Shown: piece by piece, positions 1-6,427 of the stretch
Numbering within the stretch: the stretch's first letter is position 1
Layout of the letters: every line of letters begins with the position of its first letter
Assembly (NCBI GenBank): GCA_009936675.1
Contig: JAACDY010000071.1
Coordinates: 1 to 11,664, forward strand
Length of the DNA: 11,664 nt
Reading direction: 5' to 3'
Origin: Bacteroidota bacterium
GTDB lineage: Bacteria; Bacteroidota; Bacteroidia; Flavobacteriales; Flavobacteriaceae
Notes under the pieces: generated by a model
Told to the model about the DNA's origin: nothing
The model's database searches: none
What the model saw: the letters and a program-made list of their open reading frames with translations, nothing else
Made by a program: the position numbers and the translations under genes

Positions 1-1486
1 AAAAAGGGTTTCTATAGATGATCTCCATCAATTGTATCAGAAAAACTTCTACGCTCAAAATGCCTATATCACCATCGTGGGGGATATTGATTTTGAAACC
101 GCAAAAAAACTGACTAAAAAATATTTTGGCAAATGGGCTAAAGGCCAAGTCGCTCCTTCGTCTTTTACCAAGCCGGAAAATGTTTCCCAAACACAGATCG
201 CCTTTGTAGAAATGCCCAATGCCGTTCAGTCCGAAGTTTCCGTTGTGAGTACTGCAAACATCGACAGAAACAACCCGGATTATTATGCACTAACGATTGC
301 CAACCAAATCTTGGGCGGCGGGGGCGAAGCCCGACTCTTCCTCAATTTGAGGGAAGACAAAGGCTATACCTATGGTTCTTATTCCCGTTTTGACATCAAC
401 CACAAAACCAAATCCCGAATTCGGGCTTTTGCAGCGGTTCGCAATGCTGTAACCGACAGTGCTGTGGTACAATTACTCTATGAAATTGATCGGATGAGTA
501 AAGAGATGGTTACCGAGGAAGAACTGAAACTTGTCAAAGAAAAGTATGCAGGTTCACTGATCCGATCCATGGAAGACCCTGAAAATATTGCCACTTTCGC
601 CTACAATACAAAAACGCAAAATTTACCCCCCAACTTTTATAACAACCTTTTAAAAAACATACAAAAGGTTACAAGAGAAGACATTTCCAGAGTTTCAAAA
701 AAATACTTTGACCCCAGCTTAATGCGGGTGGTCGTTACTGGAAAGGGGAGTGATATTTTGACCCCATTGGAAAACATCGATTTCAATGGCCAAAAACTTA
801 AAGTGCTTTATTTCGACAAATACGGTAACCCTACAGAGCGACCCGAATTTTCCAAACCCCTGCCAGAAGGTTTAACCGCCAAGGGTGTTATGGATGGTTA
901 TATTAAAGCCATTGGTGGAAGAGCAAAATTGGAAGGAATAAAAACCAAGGCCACCATTTCCGAAGCCAGTATGCAGGGCATGACCATAGAGGTTTCCAAC
1001 CAGCAAACTGCAAAAAATCAAATGCGGGTGGAAGTAAGTATGATGGGCAACGTGATGCAAAAAATGGTCATCAATGCTTCCAAGGGCTATAACGAAATGC
1101 AAGGACAAAAAATGGAACTCAAAGGCAAAGAGTTTGAAAATGCACTAAAAGATGCAGCCTTATTCCCTGAAATGGATATTGATCCCGATCAAATCTCATT
1201 GGAAGGAATCGTTGTCGTTAACGGTAAAGATGCCTATGAAATTAAATGGTCTGACAACAAGTCCCATTACTATGCCGTAGATGATTTCCTAAAAATACAA
1301 ACGGTGGAAACCATGGAAATGCAAGGACAAATTCAATCCTCTACAACCAATTTTAGTAATTACAAGGCGGTGGAAGGCATACATTTCCCACATACGGTCC
1401 AACAGGATATGGGGCCTCAAAAAGTAGATTTTCAGGTAAAATCCATTACCCTTAATAAACCCATGGATGACAATTTGTTTGAATAA
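1..1486 (+). CDS. M16 (insulinase-family) peptidase, 3' part only
   Basis: This open frame enters from the left edge (first full codon at base 2) and gives 494 residues, so the start and N-terminal domain are missing. The visible part opens with the end of one M16 domain and continues into the second (PF05193-like) domain. That domain carries the GGGGEARLF and LREDKGYTY stretches near bases 314-373, which hold the Arg/Tyr pair typical of the C-terminal half of M16 enzymes. From about base 870 follows a roughly 200-residue methionine-rich extension beginning GYIKAIGG, seen at the end of many Bacteroidota M16 proteins of about 680 residues. The zinc motif HxxEH would lie in the missing part, so I cannot say whether this is the active member or the inactive partner often found in M16B pairs. 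A periplasmic or envelope location is likely from the family but is not shown here. Confidence 0.9.
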   Translation, partial: KRVSIDDLHQLYQKNFYAQNAYITIVGDIDFETAKKLTKKYFGKWAKGQVAPSSFTKPENVSQTQIAFVEMPNAVQSEVSVVSTANIDRNNPDYYALTIANQILGGGGEARLFLNLREDKGYTYGSYSRFDINHKTKSRIRAFAAVRNAVTDSAVVQLLYEIDRMSKEMVTEEELKLVKEKYAGSLIRSMEDPENIATFAYNTKTQNLPPNFYNNLLKNIQKVTREDISRVSKKYFDPSLMRVVVTGKGSDILTPLENIDFNGQKLKVLYFDKYGNPTERPEFSKPLPEGLTAKGVMDGYIKAIGGRAKLEGIKTKATISEASMQGMTIEVSNQQTAKNQMRVEVSMMGNVMQKMVINASKGYNEMQGQKMELKGKEFENALKDAALFPEMDIDPDQISLEGIVVVNGKDAYEIKWSDNKSHYYAVDDFLKIQTVETMEMQGQIQSSTTNFSNYKAVEGIHFPHTVQQDMGPQKVDFQVKSITLNKPMDDNLFE

Positions 1487-1569
1487 AATTTCTAATTAAA
1501 TAAAAGAGCTATTCTAAAAAACAATTTACATTAAGATCATCAATTGTTTATGGATAACAGAAAACACTA

Positions 1570-1618
1570 GGGCTGACTACAAAAAGTAATCTAAGCCCCA
1601 AAGCTGTTTTTCTTTTTT
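1570..1618 (+). terminator. Possible terminator after the M16 peptidase gene
   Basis: GGGCT (1570-1574) pairs with AGCCC (1594-1598). Inside it GACTAC (1575-1580) pairs with GTAATC (1586-1591) with one mismatch around an A5 loop, and two bases bulge. A T-rich run follows at 1607-1618, but eight bases separate it from the stem. This is weaker than a classic intrinsic terminator. It lies about 85 nt past the stop codon and is the best candidate for ending that transcript. Confidence 0.35.
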
Positions 1619-1660
1619 AACCCTAAAAAGTTTTTTTGAATTTACGGGGCTAAGAGTGCA

Positions 1661-1689
1661 ACAATACTTCCTTTTTTGGCATGTATTGT
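1661..1689. repeat. 7-bp inverted repeat, 15-bp spacer
   Basis: ACAATAC at 1661-1667 is the exact reverse complement of GTATTGT at 1683-1689, and the spacer is T-rich. It could be a weak hairpin or a protein-binding site. A repeat of this size is also expected by chance in AT-rich DNA, and no neighbouring promoter gives it a role. Confidence 0.3.
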
Positions 1690-2011
1690 AACACTAGTTC
1701 GAAATGTATAGAAAATAAACACCATAAAGGTGAATATATACAGTAGTTAGCGGACAGTTTAAACAAGACGACATTCAACGATAAATATTAAATTGAAACT
1801 TAGCTTGAGAAAGCAAATTAAAATAGGAGAAAAGGAATTTTTGATAAAAAAAGAAGCTTTAAGTCATTATAAATGATTTTAAACTCTTATGGTTTTGGTG
1901 AGCCATTAAATGAATCTGACTTGAGAGAAATCCTCAATTTGTTAGGAACGCATCCAAGAAAAAAAGAAAGCACTTTGTACACATCCTTTTAATTAATATT
2001 ATCTTTAAACT

Positions 2012-2377
2012 ATGAAAAAAATACAACTTCTTTCGCTCTTGATCGGACTTGTAGTTTTTACTTCCTGTAAGAACAATCCGACTCCAAAAACCGTTACAGT
2101 AGAGACAACTGCTGTAGAGACCGTTGAAGCCCCCTTCCAAGAAGCCCAGCCCATGGCCATGAGTATCGAAGGTATGGTATGTGCTATGGGATGTGCGGCA
2201 GTGATTGAAAAAAATCTCAACAAAACCGCAGGAATCAAAGAGGCCAAAGTAGATTTTGAAACCAAAAAAGCCACTTTGATTTTTGATGCCAAAGTCCTCA
2301 GCCCAAATGAAGTGACTCAAGTAGTGCGCAATACAGGCGAAGCCTATACTGTTACAGATTTAAAACTATTGAATTAG
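2012..2377 (+). CDS. Lipoprotein with heavy-metal-associated (HMA) domain
   Basis: A 121-residue protein. Residues 1-19 are a lipoprotein signal (KK, then a hydrophobic run, then FTSC with Cys19 as the lipid-attachment residue). Residues 20-48 are a Thr/Glu/Pro-rich linker. Residues 49-121 fit an HMA ferredoxin-like fold: the metal loop is GMVCAMGC (Cys57 and Cys61), followed by a helix (AAVIEKNLNKTAGI), a strand (KEAKVDF) and the late VVRNTGEAY stretch. Canonical HMA domains bind soft metals, chiefly copper(I), through CxxC. Here three residues separate the cysteines, as I recall from other Bacteroidota relatives. The likely role is metal binding in the periplasm or on a membrane; the metal is not determined. 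No efflux ATPase or other metal gene is adjacent. Its TAG stop overlaps the stop of convergent gldD. Confidence 0.85.
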   Translation: MKKIQLLSLLIGLVVFTSCKNNPTPKTVTVETTAVETVEAPFQEAQPMAMSIEGMVCAMGCAAVIEKNLNKTAGIKEAKVDFETKKATLIFDAKVLSPNEVTQVVRNTGEAYTVTDLKLLN

Positions 2378-2940
2378 TCCTTCCAGCGGAAGGTTTCCAT
2401 GAGGTGCATCACGTCTCGCTCCACGTATTTGGCCGCAGGCATGATGGAATCATAATTGGGTCGTGAGTAAAAATAGAGAGAACCCATCAAAAAATGATCT
2501 GTAGAGTCTGTAAGAAAAAACTGTAGTTGTGAAGCCGCATTTCCCACCACGGTAAAAAGCGTACCATAGACCCTTTTCTCCGGAGCCATAAACACCCTTT
2601 CGGGGATTTCCTCCGCTTTGATCATGTGTTTTCCCGGAAGCTGGTAGGCATCGTTTAACAAAGAATCCACATTGTTTTCTACCCCCACATAAGACAAATA
2701 CAGGGTGGCTTTCATTTTGGGATAATACAAATCAGGCGCTTTTTTGGCGATCCTTTTCAATTGTACCAAATCGTTATATTCAAAATCGAAACGATAAACA
2801 TCGGGAACTTGCTTGTAGTTTGGTTCAGGATACTCGAGGCGTAATTGTGCTTTGGGTTTGGGTTGTTGCACGCTATCACATGCTGTCATTAGTGCCATCA
2901 AACTCAATAAAAATGACCTGGTACATTTTGATACTCTCAT
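2374..2940 (-). CDS. gldD: Gliding motility lipoprotein GldD
   Basis: 188 residues. The N-terminus has basic residues, a hydrophobic stretch and the lipobox MTAC with Cys21, so the mature protein should be lipid-anchored. The body, with PEPNYKQVPDVYRFDFEYND near residues 38-58 and a C-terminal YVERDVMHLMETFRW, matches the GldD family. In Flavobacterium johnsoniae GldD is required for gliding and is linked to the type IX secretion machinery; its biochemical role is not well defined. The ATG overlaps the gldE stop codon (ATGA), which suggests coupled translation. The position after mutY, ssb and gldE is the usual flavobacterial order and strongly supports the call. The stop codon overlaps that of the convergent HMA lipoprotein gene. 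Confidence 0.92.
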   Translation of the reverse strand: MRVSKCTRSFLLSLMALMTACDSVQQPKPKAQLRLEYPEPNYKQVPDVYRFDFEYNDLVQLKRIAKKAPDLYYPKMKATLYLSYVGVENNVDSLLNDAYQLPGKHMIKAEEIPERVFMAPEKRVYGTLFTVVGNAASQLQFFLTDSTDHFLMGSLYFYSRPNYDSIMPAAKYVERDVMHLMETFRWKD

Positions 2941-4253
2941 GCCGAAGGAGGTAAAATGACCTTGATTCTTTTGATCCGCTTTCGATCCACAGATTCAATC
3001 ACAAACTGGTATCCTTCGAATTGTATGACCTGACCGACCTTAGGAAAAGCCTGAGCAATCTCTAGCACAAAACCCGCTATGGATTCTGACTCTCCTTTGG
3101 CTTTTTCAAAAATTTCCTCTGCCCCCAGATCAATGACTTTATAAAAATCTTTGAGGTTAATCTTGGCATCAAAAACAAAAGTGAAATCATCCAACTTGGA
3201 GTAGATCAATTCATCGTCGTCAAACTCATCACTGATGTCACCCACAATTTCCTCGATCACATCCTCCAAAGTAATAACCCCAGAGGTGCCACCATACTCA
3301 TCAACCACTACTGCCAGATGAATTTTTTTCTGTTGAAACTCTCTAAGAAGATCATCCAATTTTTTGTTTTCTGGGACATAAAAAACGGGTTTTAAAAGCT
3401 TTTTCCATTTAAAGCCGGACTGCTCAAGATGGGGAAGTAAATCTTTGGTATACAGGATTCCTACTACACTATCCATATTCTCAGTATATACCGGAACTCT
3501 GGAAAATCCCTTTTCCAGAATAAGCGGAACAATGGTTTCCATATCCATATCCTCTGAGAGGGCAAAGACATCTATACGAGGACACATGATCTGTTTAGTG
3601 TCGGTATTCCCAAAGCTCACGATTCCTTGCAAAATTTTGTGTTCCTCTTTGGTGGTTTCCTCCTCACTGGTCAACTCCAAGGCCTGAGACAATTTATCAA
3701 TCGAAAATTCATTGTTCTTTTGTGCCAGGCGTGATTCCATAAATCTGGTGATTCTACTCATGGGGATGGTGAGAAAAAACAAAAAAAATCGATCGATGGT
3801 ATAAATGGGAAAGGCCACTGCCTTGGAGAAAGTCATGGCGTTTCTGTTGGCGTAAACCTTGGGCAGAATCTCTCCAAAAAAGAGGATTAAAAAAGTAATC
3901 ACTCCTATTTCAATCAAAAGAACCACCAACGGATTTTCAATCTGACTAAAAAGACTCTCCCCCAGAGAGGCAAACAGTAATACTATAGCAATATTGATAA
4001 AGTTGTTGGTGATCAGAATGGTGGCCAAAAGTCGTTTGGGATTTTGGAGCATCTTTCGTATGATCTCCAATTGACGGGATTTTTTCTCCTCTTCAGAATC
4101 CAATTGTTCTTTGGTCAAAGAAAAAAAAGCCACCTCAGCACCGGAGACCAATCCTGAGGTGATCAGTAGTAAAAGAAGCAAAATAAATTGGATCACCAAC
4201 GAACCCTGAACATCTAGGATGGCGATTAAAAAACTAAAAGGGTCAGGATCCAA
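2937..4253 (-). CDS. gldE: Gliding motility-associated protein GldE (CNNM/CBS family)
   Basis: 438 residues with the layout of the CorC/HlyC (CNNM) family. A transmembrane domain spans about residues 18-170, with the SGAEVAFFSL motif at 37-46 and FGEILPK at 126-132. A CBS pair follows at about 217-342, with SRVPVY at 251-256 and the VVDEYGGTSG/TLEDVIEEIVGDI block at 316-340. A CorC_HlyC domain covers about 355-436. Family members act in divalent-cation, mainly magnesium, handling; GldE is tied to gliding through its genetic link with GldB and GldD. The start is TTG: an in-frame TAA sits immediately before it, and no in-frame ATG occurs before codon 68, inside the membrane domain. It lies 16 nt after ssb and overlaps gldD by 4 nt, so co-transcription is likely. 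Confidence 0.92.
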   Translation of the reverse strand: MDPDPFSFLIAILDVQGSLVIQFILLLLLLITSGLVSGAEVAFFSLTKEQLDSEEEKKSRQLEIIRKMLQNPKRLLATILITNNFINIAIVLLFASLGESLFSQIENPLVVLLIEIGVITFLILFFGEILPKVYANRNAMTFSKAVAFPIYTIDRFFLFFLTIPMSRITRFMESRLAQKNNEFSIDKLSQALELTSEEETTKEEHKILQGIVSFGNTDTKQIMCPRIDVFALSEDMDMETIVPLILEKGFSRVPVYTENMDSVVGILYTKDLLPHLEQSGFKWKKLLKPVFYVPENKKLDDLLREFQQKKIHLAVVVDEYGGTSGVITLEDVIEEIVGDISDEFDDDELIYSKLDDFTFVFDAKINLKDFYKVIDLGAEEIFEKAKGESESIAGFVLEIAQAFPKVGQVIQFEGYQFVIESVDRKRIKRIKVILPPSA

Positions 4254-4269
4254 TTAACTTATACTTTGA

Positions 4270-4692
4270 TTAAAATGGAAGATCGCTTTCCGGGGGATTG
4301 TCGTCTGCAGCCGGCGGTGCGGATGCATCGATTTCTGATCCGGTTGCCTCACTCTTTTTGGTGGTCAAAAAGGTAAATTCATCCACATTGACTTCTGTAG
4401 TGTAACGATCTTTTTGATCCTGATCTTGCCACTTTCTCGTTTTAATTCGTCCTTCAATATAGACTTTGTCCCCTTTACTAAGATACTTCTCACAAATCTC
4501 TGCGGCCTTGTTCCGAACGACCACATTGTGCCAGTCGGTGTTGGTTACCTTTTCTCCAGAGGCTTTGTTAGTGTAAACTTCGTTGGTTGCAAGTGGAAAT
4601 CTTCCGATGCAACCTCCACCATCGAAATAATGCATTTTTACATCATCTCCAAGGTGGCCAATTAACATAACTTTGTTTAATGTACCATTCAT
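4270..4692 (-). CDS. ssb: Single-stranded DNA-binding protein SSB
   Basis: 140 residues. An OB fold covers about residues 1-110: NKVMLIGHLGDDV near the start, the DWHNVVVRNKAAEICEKYL block, then GDKVYIEGRIKTRKW and VDEFTFL. A disordered Ala/Pro/Asp-rich linker leads to the acidic tail PPESDLPF, the signature through which bacterial SSB recruits repair and replication partners. Length is slightly below the E. coli protein (about 178) because the linker is short. The protein coats and protects single-stranded DNA. It follows mutY by 46 nt; a -7 element and an inverted repeat lie in that gap, so it probably has its own promoter besides any read-through from mutY. Confidence 0.95.
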   Translation of the reverse strand: MNGTLNKVMLIGHLGDDVKMHYFDGGGCIGRFPLATNEVYTNKASGEKVTNTDWHNVVVRNKAAEICEKYLSKGDKVYIEGRIKTRKWQDQDQKDRYTTEVNVDEFTFLTTKKSEATGSEIDASAPPAADDNPPESDLPF

Positions 4693-4708
4693 GATAGAAG
4701 ATTTTACG

Positions 4709-4730
4709 GATTACACTTTCAAATGTAATC
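4709..4730. promoter_or_regulatory. 7-bp inverted repeat across the ssb promoter (possible operator)
   Basis: GATTACA at 4709-4715 is the exact reverse complement of TGTAATC at 4724-4730, with an 8-bp spacer. The minus-strand -7 element of ssb (4720-4727) lies within the repeat. A dimeric regulator bound here would cover the RNA polymerase contact. No regulator can be named from the sequence. Confidence 0.4.
4720..4727 (-). promoter_or_regulatory. Candidate ssb promoter, -7 element TACATTTG
   Basis: Read on the minus strand this is TACATTTG, an exact match to the Bacteroidota consensus TAnnTTTG, 27 nt upstream of the ssb ATG. I see no clear TTG at the usual 17-23 nt further upstream, which would lie inside the end of mutY, so the -33 part is weak. 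Confidence 0.5.
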
Positions 4731-4738
4731 AATCACAA

Positions 4739-5785
4739 TCAGTTGATAAAAAATTTATCTCTAAAATTTTGGAGTACCTTGGGCATGGGATAATCCTGAA
4801 TCTGACTCATTGAGGTATCTAAATTAGTCCCCTCTCGGAGTTTGACAATCCAAAAGTTAATTTCCAAATGTTGATGGGTAAGCTTGTGAAAAATAGGCTG
4901 ATCATTCCATTTGTCAACCTCAAAATCGGAGGTAATCCGGTGTTTGGCCATAAGTGATTCAAGCTGATCATCTTGATAATACTTTTGCTTGGCAAATGTT
5001 TCGATTAGTGGAAACTGATAAAGATTTTGCCAGATTCCCTTTCCCTCTCTTTTCTGCAAAAGGGTGTTTTTGAATTTATCGATCAACACAAAATAGTGGA
5101 GATAGCGATTTTTTACTTTTACTTTTTTGACTTTGATGGGGAGTAAACTCACCTTTGCTTGCTGGAAAGCCACACATTCGGTTTTAAAAATACAATCTTG
5201 GCAATTGGGTTTTTTAGGAACACATTGAAGTGCACCAAATTCCATCATGGCTTGGTTAAAATCACCTGAAGGGGCTCCTTTCATCAAATCTTGTGCTTTT
5301 TCTTTGTAAATTTTGTATGCACTGGAGACATCAATGGGCTGATCCATACCAAAAATTCTCGCCAATACCCTATATACGTTTCCATCTACAACCGCTTGTT
5401 CTTGACCAAAACAAATAGAGGCTATGGCACTGGCGGTGTAATCTCCCACCCCTTTAAGGGCTTTAATTTGGTCGAAATCAGTGGGAAAACGACCCTTGTA
5501 TTGATCGTTGATGATTTTGGCAGTGGCATGGAGATTTCGAGCTCTAGAGTAGTAGCCCAGTCCCTGCCAAAGCTTCATAATATGATCTTCCTTGGCTGCA
5601 GCCAGTTGCTCAACCCTAGGGAAATTGGAAATAAAAGACTCATAATAGGGCAGACCTTGGGCAGCTCTTGTCTGCTGCAGAATGATCTCCGACAGCCAAA
5701 CATTATAAGGTTCGGCGTTTTCACGCCAAGGAAAAGCCCGGCGGTTTTCCTTAAACCAGTCTAACAATTTTTTTTGGAAGCTCAT
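4739..5785 (-). CDS. mutY: A/G-specific adenine glycosylase MutY
   Basis: 348 residues, usual length for MutY. The enzyme removes adenine mispaired with 8-oxoguanine. Expected residues are present: the catalytic Glu33 in SEIILQQTR, the helix-hairpin-helix LKGVGDYTASA with Tyr116, the catalytic Asp134 in VVDGNVYR, and a [4Fe-4S] cluster set C188-x6-C195-x2-C198-x5-C204. Residues about 228-345 form the NUDIX-like 8-oxoG recognition domain, with HKLTHQHLEINFW at 300-312. The ATG is the natural start; the next upstream DNA is promoter. It is the first gene of the mutY-ssb-gldE-gldD group and is divergent from the HU gene, with a -7 element 38 nt upstream of its ATG. Confidence 0.96.
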   Translation of the reverse strand: MSFQKKLLDWFKENRRAFPWRENAEPYNVWLSEIILQQTRAAQGLPYYESFISNFPRVEQLAAAKEDHIMKLWQGLGYYSRARNLHATAKIINDQYKGRFPTDFDQIKALKGVGDYTASAIASICFGQEQAVVDGNVYRVLARIFGMDQPIDVSSAYKIYKEKAQDLMKGAPSGDFNQAMMEFGALQCVPKKPNCQDCIFKTECVAFQQAKVSLLPIKVKKVKVKNRYLHYFVLIDKFKNTLLQKREGKGIWQNLYQFPLIETFAKQKYYQDDQLESLMAKHRITSDFEVDKWNDQPIFHKLTHQHLEINFWIVKLREGTNLDTSMSQIQDYPMPKVLQNFRDKFFIN

Positions 5786-5822
5786 TCTGGTCTTAAATGA
5801 TAAATGTTAAAAAAAGGAACAA

Positions 5823-5830
5823 CAAAGATA
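5823..5830 (-). promoter_or_regulatory. mutY promoter, -7 element TATCTTTG
   Basis: On the minus strand the bases read TATCTTTG, an exact TAnnTTTG match, 38 nt before the mutY ATG. A TTC at 5850-5848, 17 nt upstream, is a possible degenerate -33 element. It probably drives mutY and at least part of the genes behind it. Confidence 0.55.
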
Positions 5831-5866
5831 AAAAGGTAGGACTGAACGAATTATCATTTTAATTTT

Positions 5867-5874
5867 TATATTTG
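5867..5874 (+). promoter_or_regulatory. HU gene promoter, -7 element TATATTTG
   Basis: TATATTTG is an exact TAnnTTTG match, 37 nt before the HU ATG, placing transcription start near 5880. A CTG at 5842-5844 is 22 nt upstream and could serve as a weak -33 element. Only 36 bases separate it from the divergent mutY element, so the two promoters share this stretch. Confidence 0.6.
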
Positions 5875-5911
5875 CAAGCCTTTAAATAACTAATAGTAAT
5901 ACCATTAAAAT

Positions 5912-6202
5912 ATGACTAAAGCTGATATTGTCAACAATATATCCGATCAGCTAGGAATTGACAAAACTGACGTTCAAGCCACTGTTGAAAGCTTTATGAA
6001 TGAAATAAAAAATTCATTAGAAAGTGGGGAAAACGTTTATTTGCGTGGGTTCGGAAGTTTTATCATCAAAACCAGAGCTGAAAAAACAGGCAGAAATATT
6101 TCCAAGAACATCGCCGTAAATATTCCAGCCCATAACATTCCTGCCTTCAAACCTGCAAAGGTGTTTACGAACGGTGTTAAATCGAAGGTAGAAGTTGCAT
6201 AA
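5912..6202 (+). CDS. HU-family nucleoid DNA-binding protein
   Basis: 96 residues, normal HU/IHF length. The helical dimerisation part is residues 1-46, beginning MTKADIVNNISDQLG. It is followed by RGFGSF (45-50), the beta-arm with TGRNISKN (59-66) and the conserved IPAFKPAK (76-83) leading to the last helix. The protein bends and compacts DNA as a dimer. At the arm tip the usual Pro of the GRNP motif, which wedges into DNA in most HU/IHF proteins, is Ile63 here; I recall GRNISKN as common in Flavobacteriia. It has its own promoter, divergent from mutY, and is followed 35 nt later by a 29-codon basic gene. Confidence 0.95.
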   Translation: MTKADIVNNISDQLGIDKTDVQATVESFMNEIKNSLESGENVYLRGFGSFIIKTRAEKTGRNISKNIAVNIPAHNIPAFKPAKVFTNGVKSKVEVA

Positions 6203-6225
6203 AAAATCAACTATAAATTCAAAAT

Positions 6226-6233
6226 TAAATTTG
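6226..6233 (+). promoter_or_regulatory. Candidate -7 element TAAATTTG just before the 29-codon gene
   Basis: TAAATTTG is an exact TAnnTTTG match that ends 4 nt before the ATG at 6238. If used, the transcript would start at or next to the start codon and be nearly leaderless. The nearest upstream TTG (6195-6197) is 28 nt away, longer than the usual 17-23, so the match may instead reflect the AT-rich bases that favour initiation in this phylum. Confidence 0.35.
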
Positions 6234-6237
6234 AACT

Positions 6238-6327
6238 ATGCCAAGCGGTAAAAAAAGAAAACGGCATAAGGTAGCCACGCACAAAAGAAAAAAGCGTAGA
6301 AGAGCCAACCGCCACAAGAAAAAATAG
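6238..6327 (+). CDS. 29-residue very basic protein, probable ribosomal (AURKAIP1/COX24, bS22-like)
   Basis: The ATG frame from 6238 to TAG encodes MPSGKKRKRHKVATHKR and then a further Lys/Arg/His-rich stretch. 20 of 29 residues are Lys, Arg or His, with no acidic residue. The core KRKRHKVATHKRKKRRR resembles the AURKAIP1/COX24 domain of mitochondrial and actinobacterial (bS22) small-subunit ribosomal proteins. I also recall near-identical tiny proteins next to RNase E/G genes in Flavobacteriia. The most likely role is a small-subunit ribosomal component binding rRNA; this is inference from composition and motif. A second possibility is another recently described Bacteroidota ribosomal protein, such as bL38, whose sequence I cannot recall. 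It is short enough to be missed by gene callers. Confidence 0.8.
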   Translation: MPSGKKRKRHKVATHKRKKRRRANRHKKK

Positions 6328-6366
6328 TGTTTGGTAATACACTCAAAAATATATCCAAAGTTCATT

Positions 6367-6374
6367 GATATTTG
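6367..6374 (+). promoter_or_regulatory. Possible RNase E/G gene -7 element GATATTTG
   Basis: GATATTTG matches TAnnTTTG at all but the first base and lies about 92 nt before the GTG start. No TTG is found at 17-23 nt upstream. Its last base is the first base of the palindrome at 6374-6393. The gene may also be read from the upstream HU promoter. Confidence 0.3.
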
Positions 6375-6393
6375 ATACTGCTCAGTCAGTATC
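6374..6393 (+). promoter_or_regulatory. Hairpin/palindrome upstream of the RNase E/G gene
   Basis: GATACTG (6374-6380) pairs exactly with CAGTATC (6387-6393) around a 6-nt loop. There is no T run after it, so it does not look like a terminator for the upstream gene. It may be a leader-RNA hairpin or a DNA operator. Confidence 0.45.
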
Positions 6394-6427
6394 TTCAGGA
6401 AAATGCTGAATATTTATTGTTTAACAT

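Larger units (their letters stand above)
1487..2011. other. AT-rich intergenic stretch without a convincing gene
   Basis: These 525 bases lie between two plus-strand genes and are visibly more AT-rich than the flanking coding DNA. I see an imperfect hairpin with a T-rich tail (1570-1618), a 7-bp inverted repeat (1661-1667 with 1683-1689), and one short ATG frame of 39 codons (1873-1992) that I do not recognise. No tRNA, insertion-sequence end or good promoter match is evident. The last bases before the next gene contain TATCTTTA (2000-2007), one base off the Bacteroidota -7 consensus. The stretch may be worn remains of older genes, but nothing in it proves that. Confidence 0.6.

Noticed and set aside
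1745..1765. GTTAGCGG, reminiscent of an integron attC core site
   Set aside because: It does not fit the GTTRRRY core, no matching complementary site or folded attC arm was found nearby, and no integrase or cassette is present.
1934..2320. 128-codon open frame on the minus strand opposite the HMA lipoprotein gene
   Set aside because: It has no family resemblance, and the plus strand has a clear signal peptide and HMA domain. The frame is open only as the antisense of that gene.
5291..5764. 157-codon plus-strand frame inside mutY
   Set aside because: mutY on the other strand carries all catalytic and iron-sulfur residues, and the antisense frame has no recognisable feature.
6374..6393. Terminator for the 29-codon basic gene
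   Set aside because: The stem is perfect but no T run follows, and the hairpin lies close to the next gene's possible promoter.
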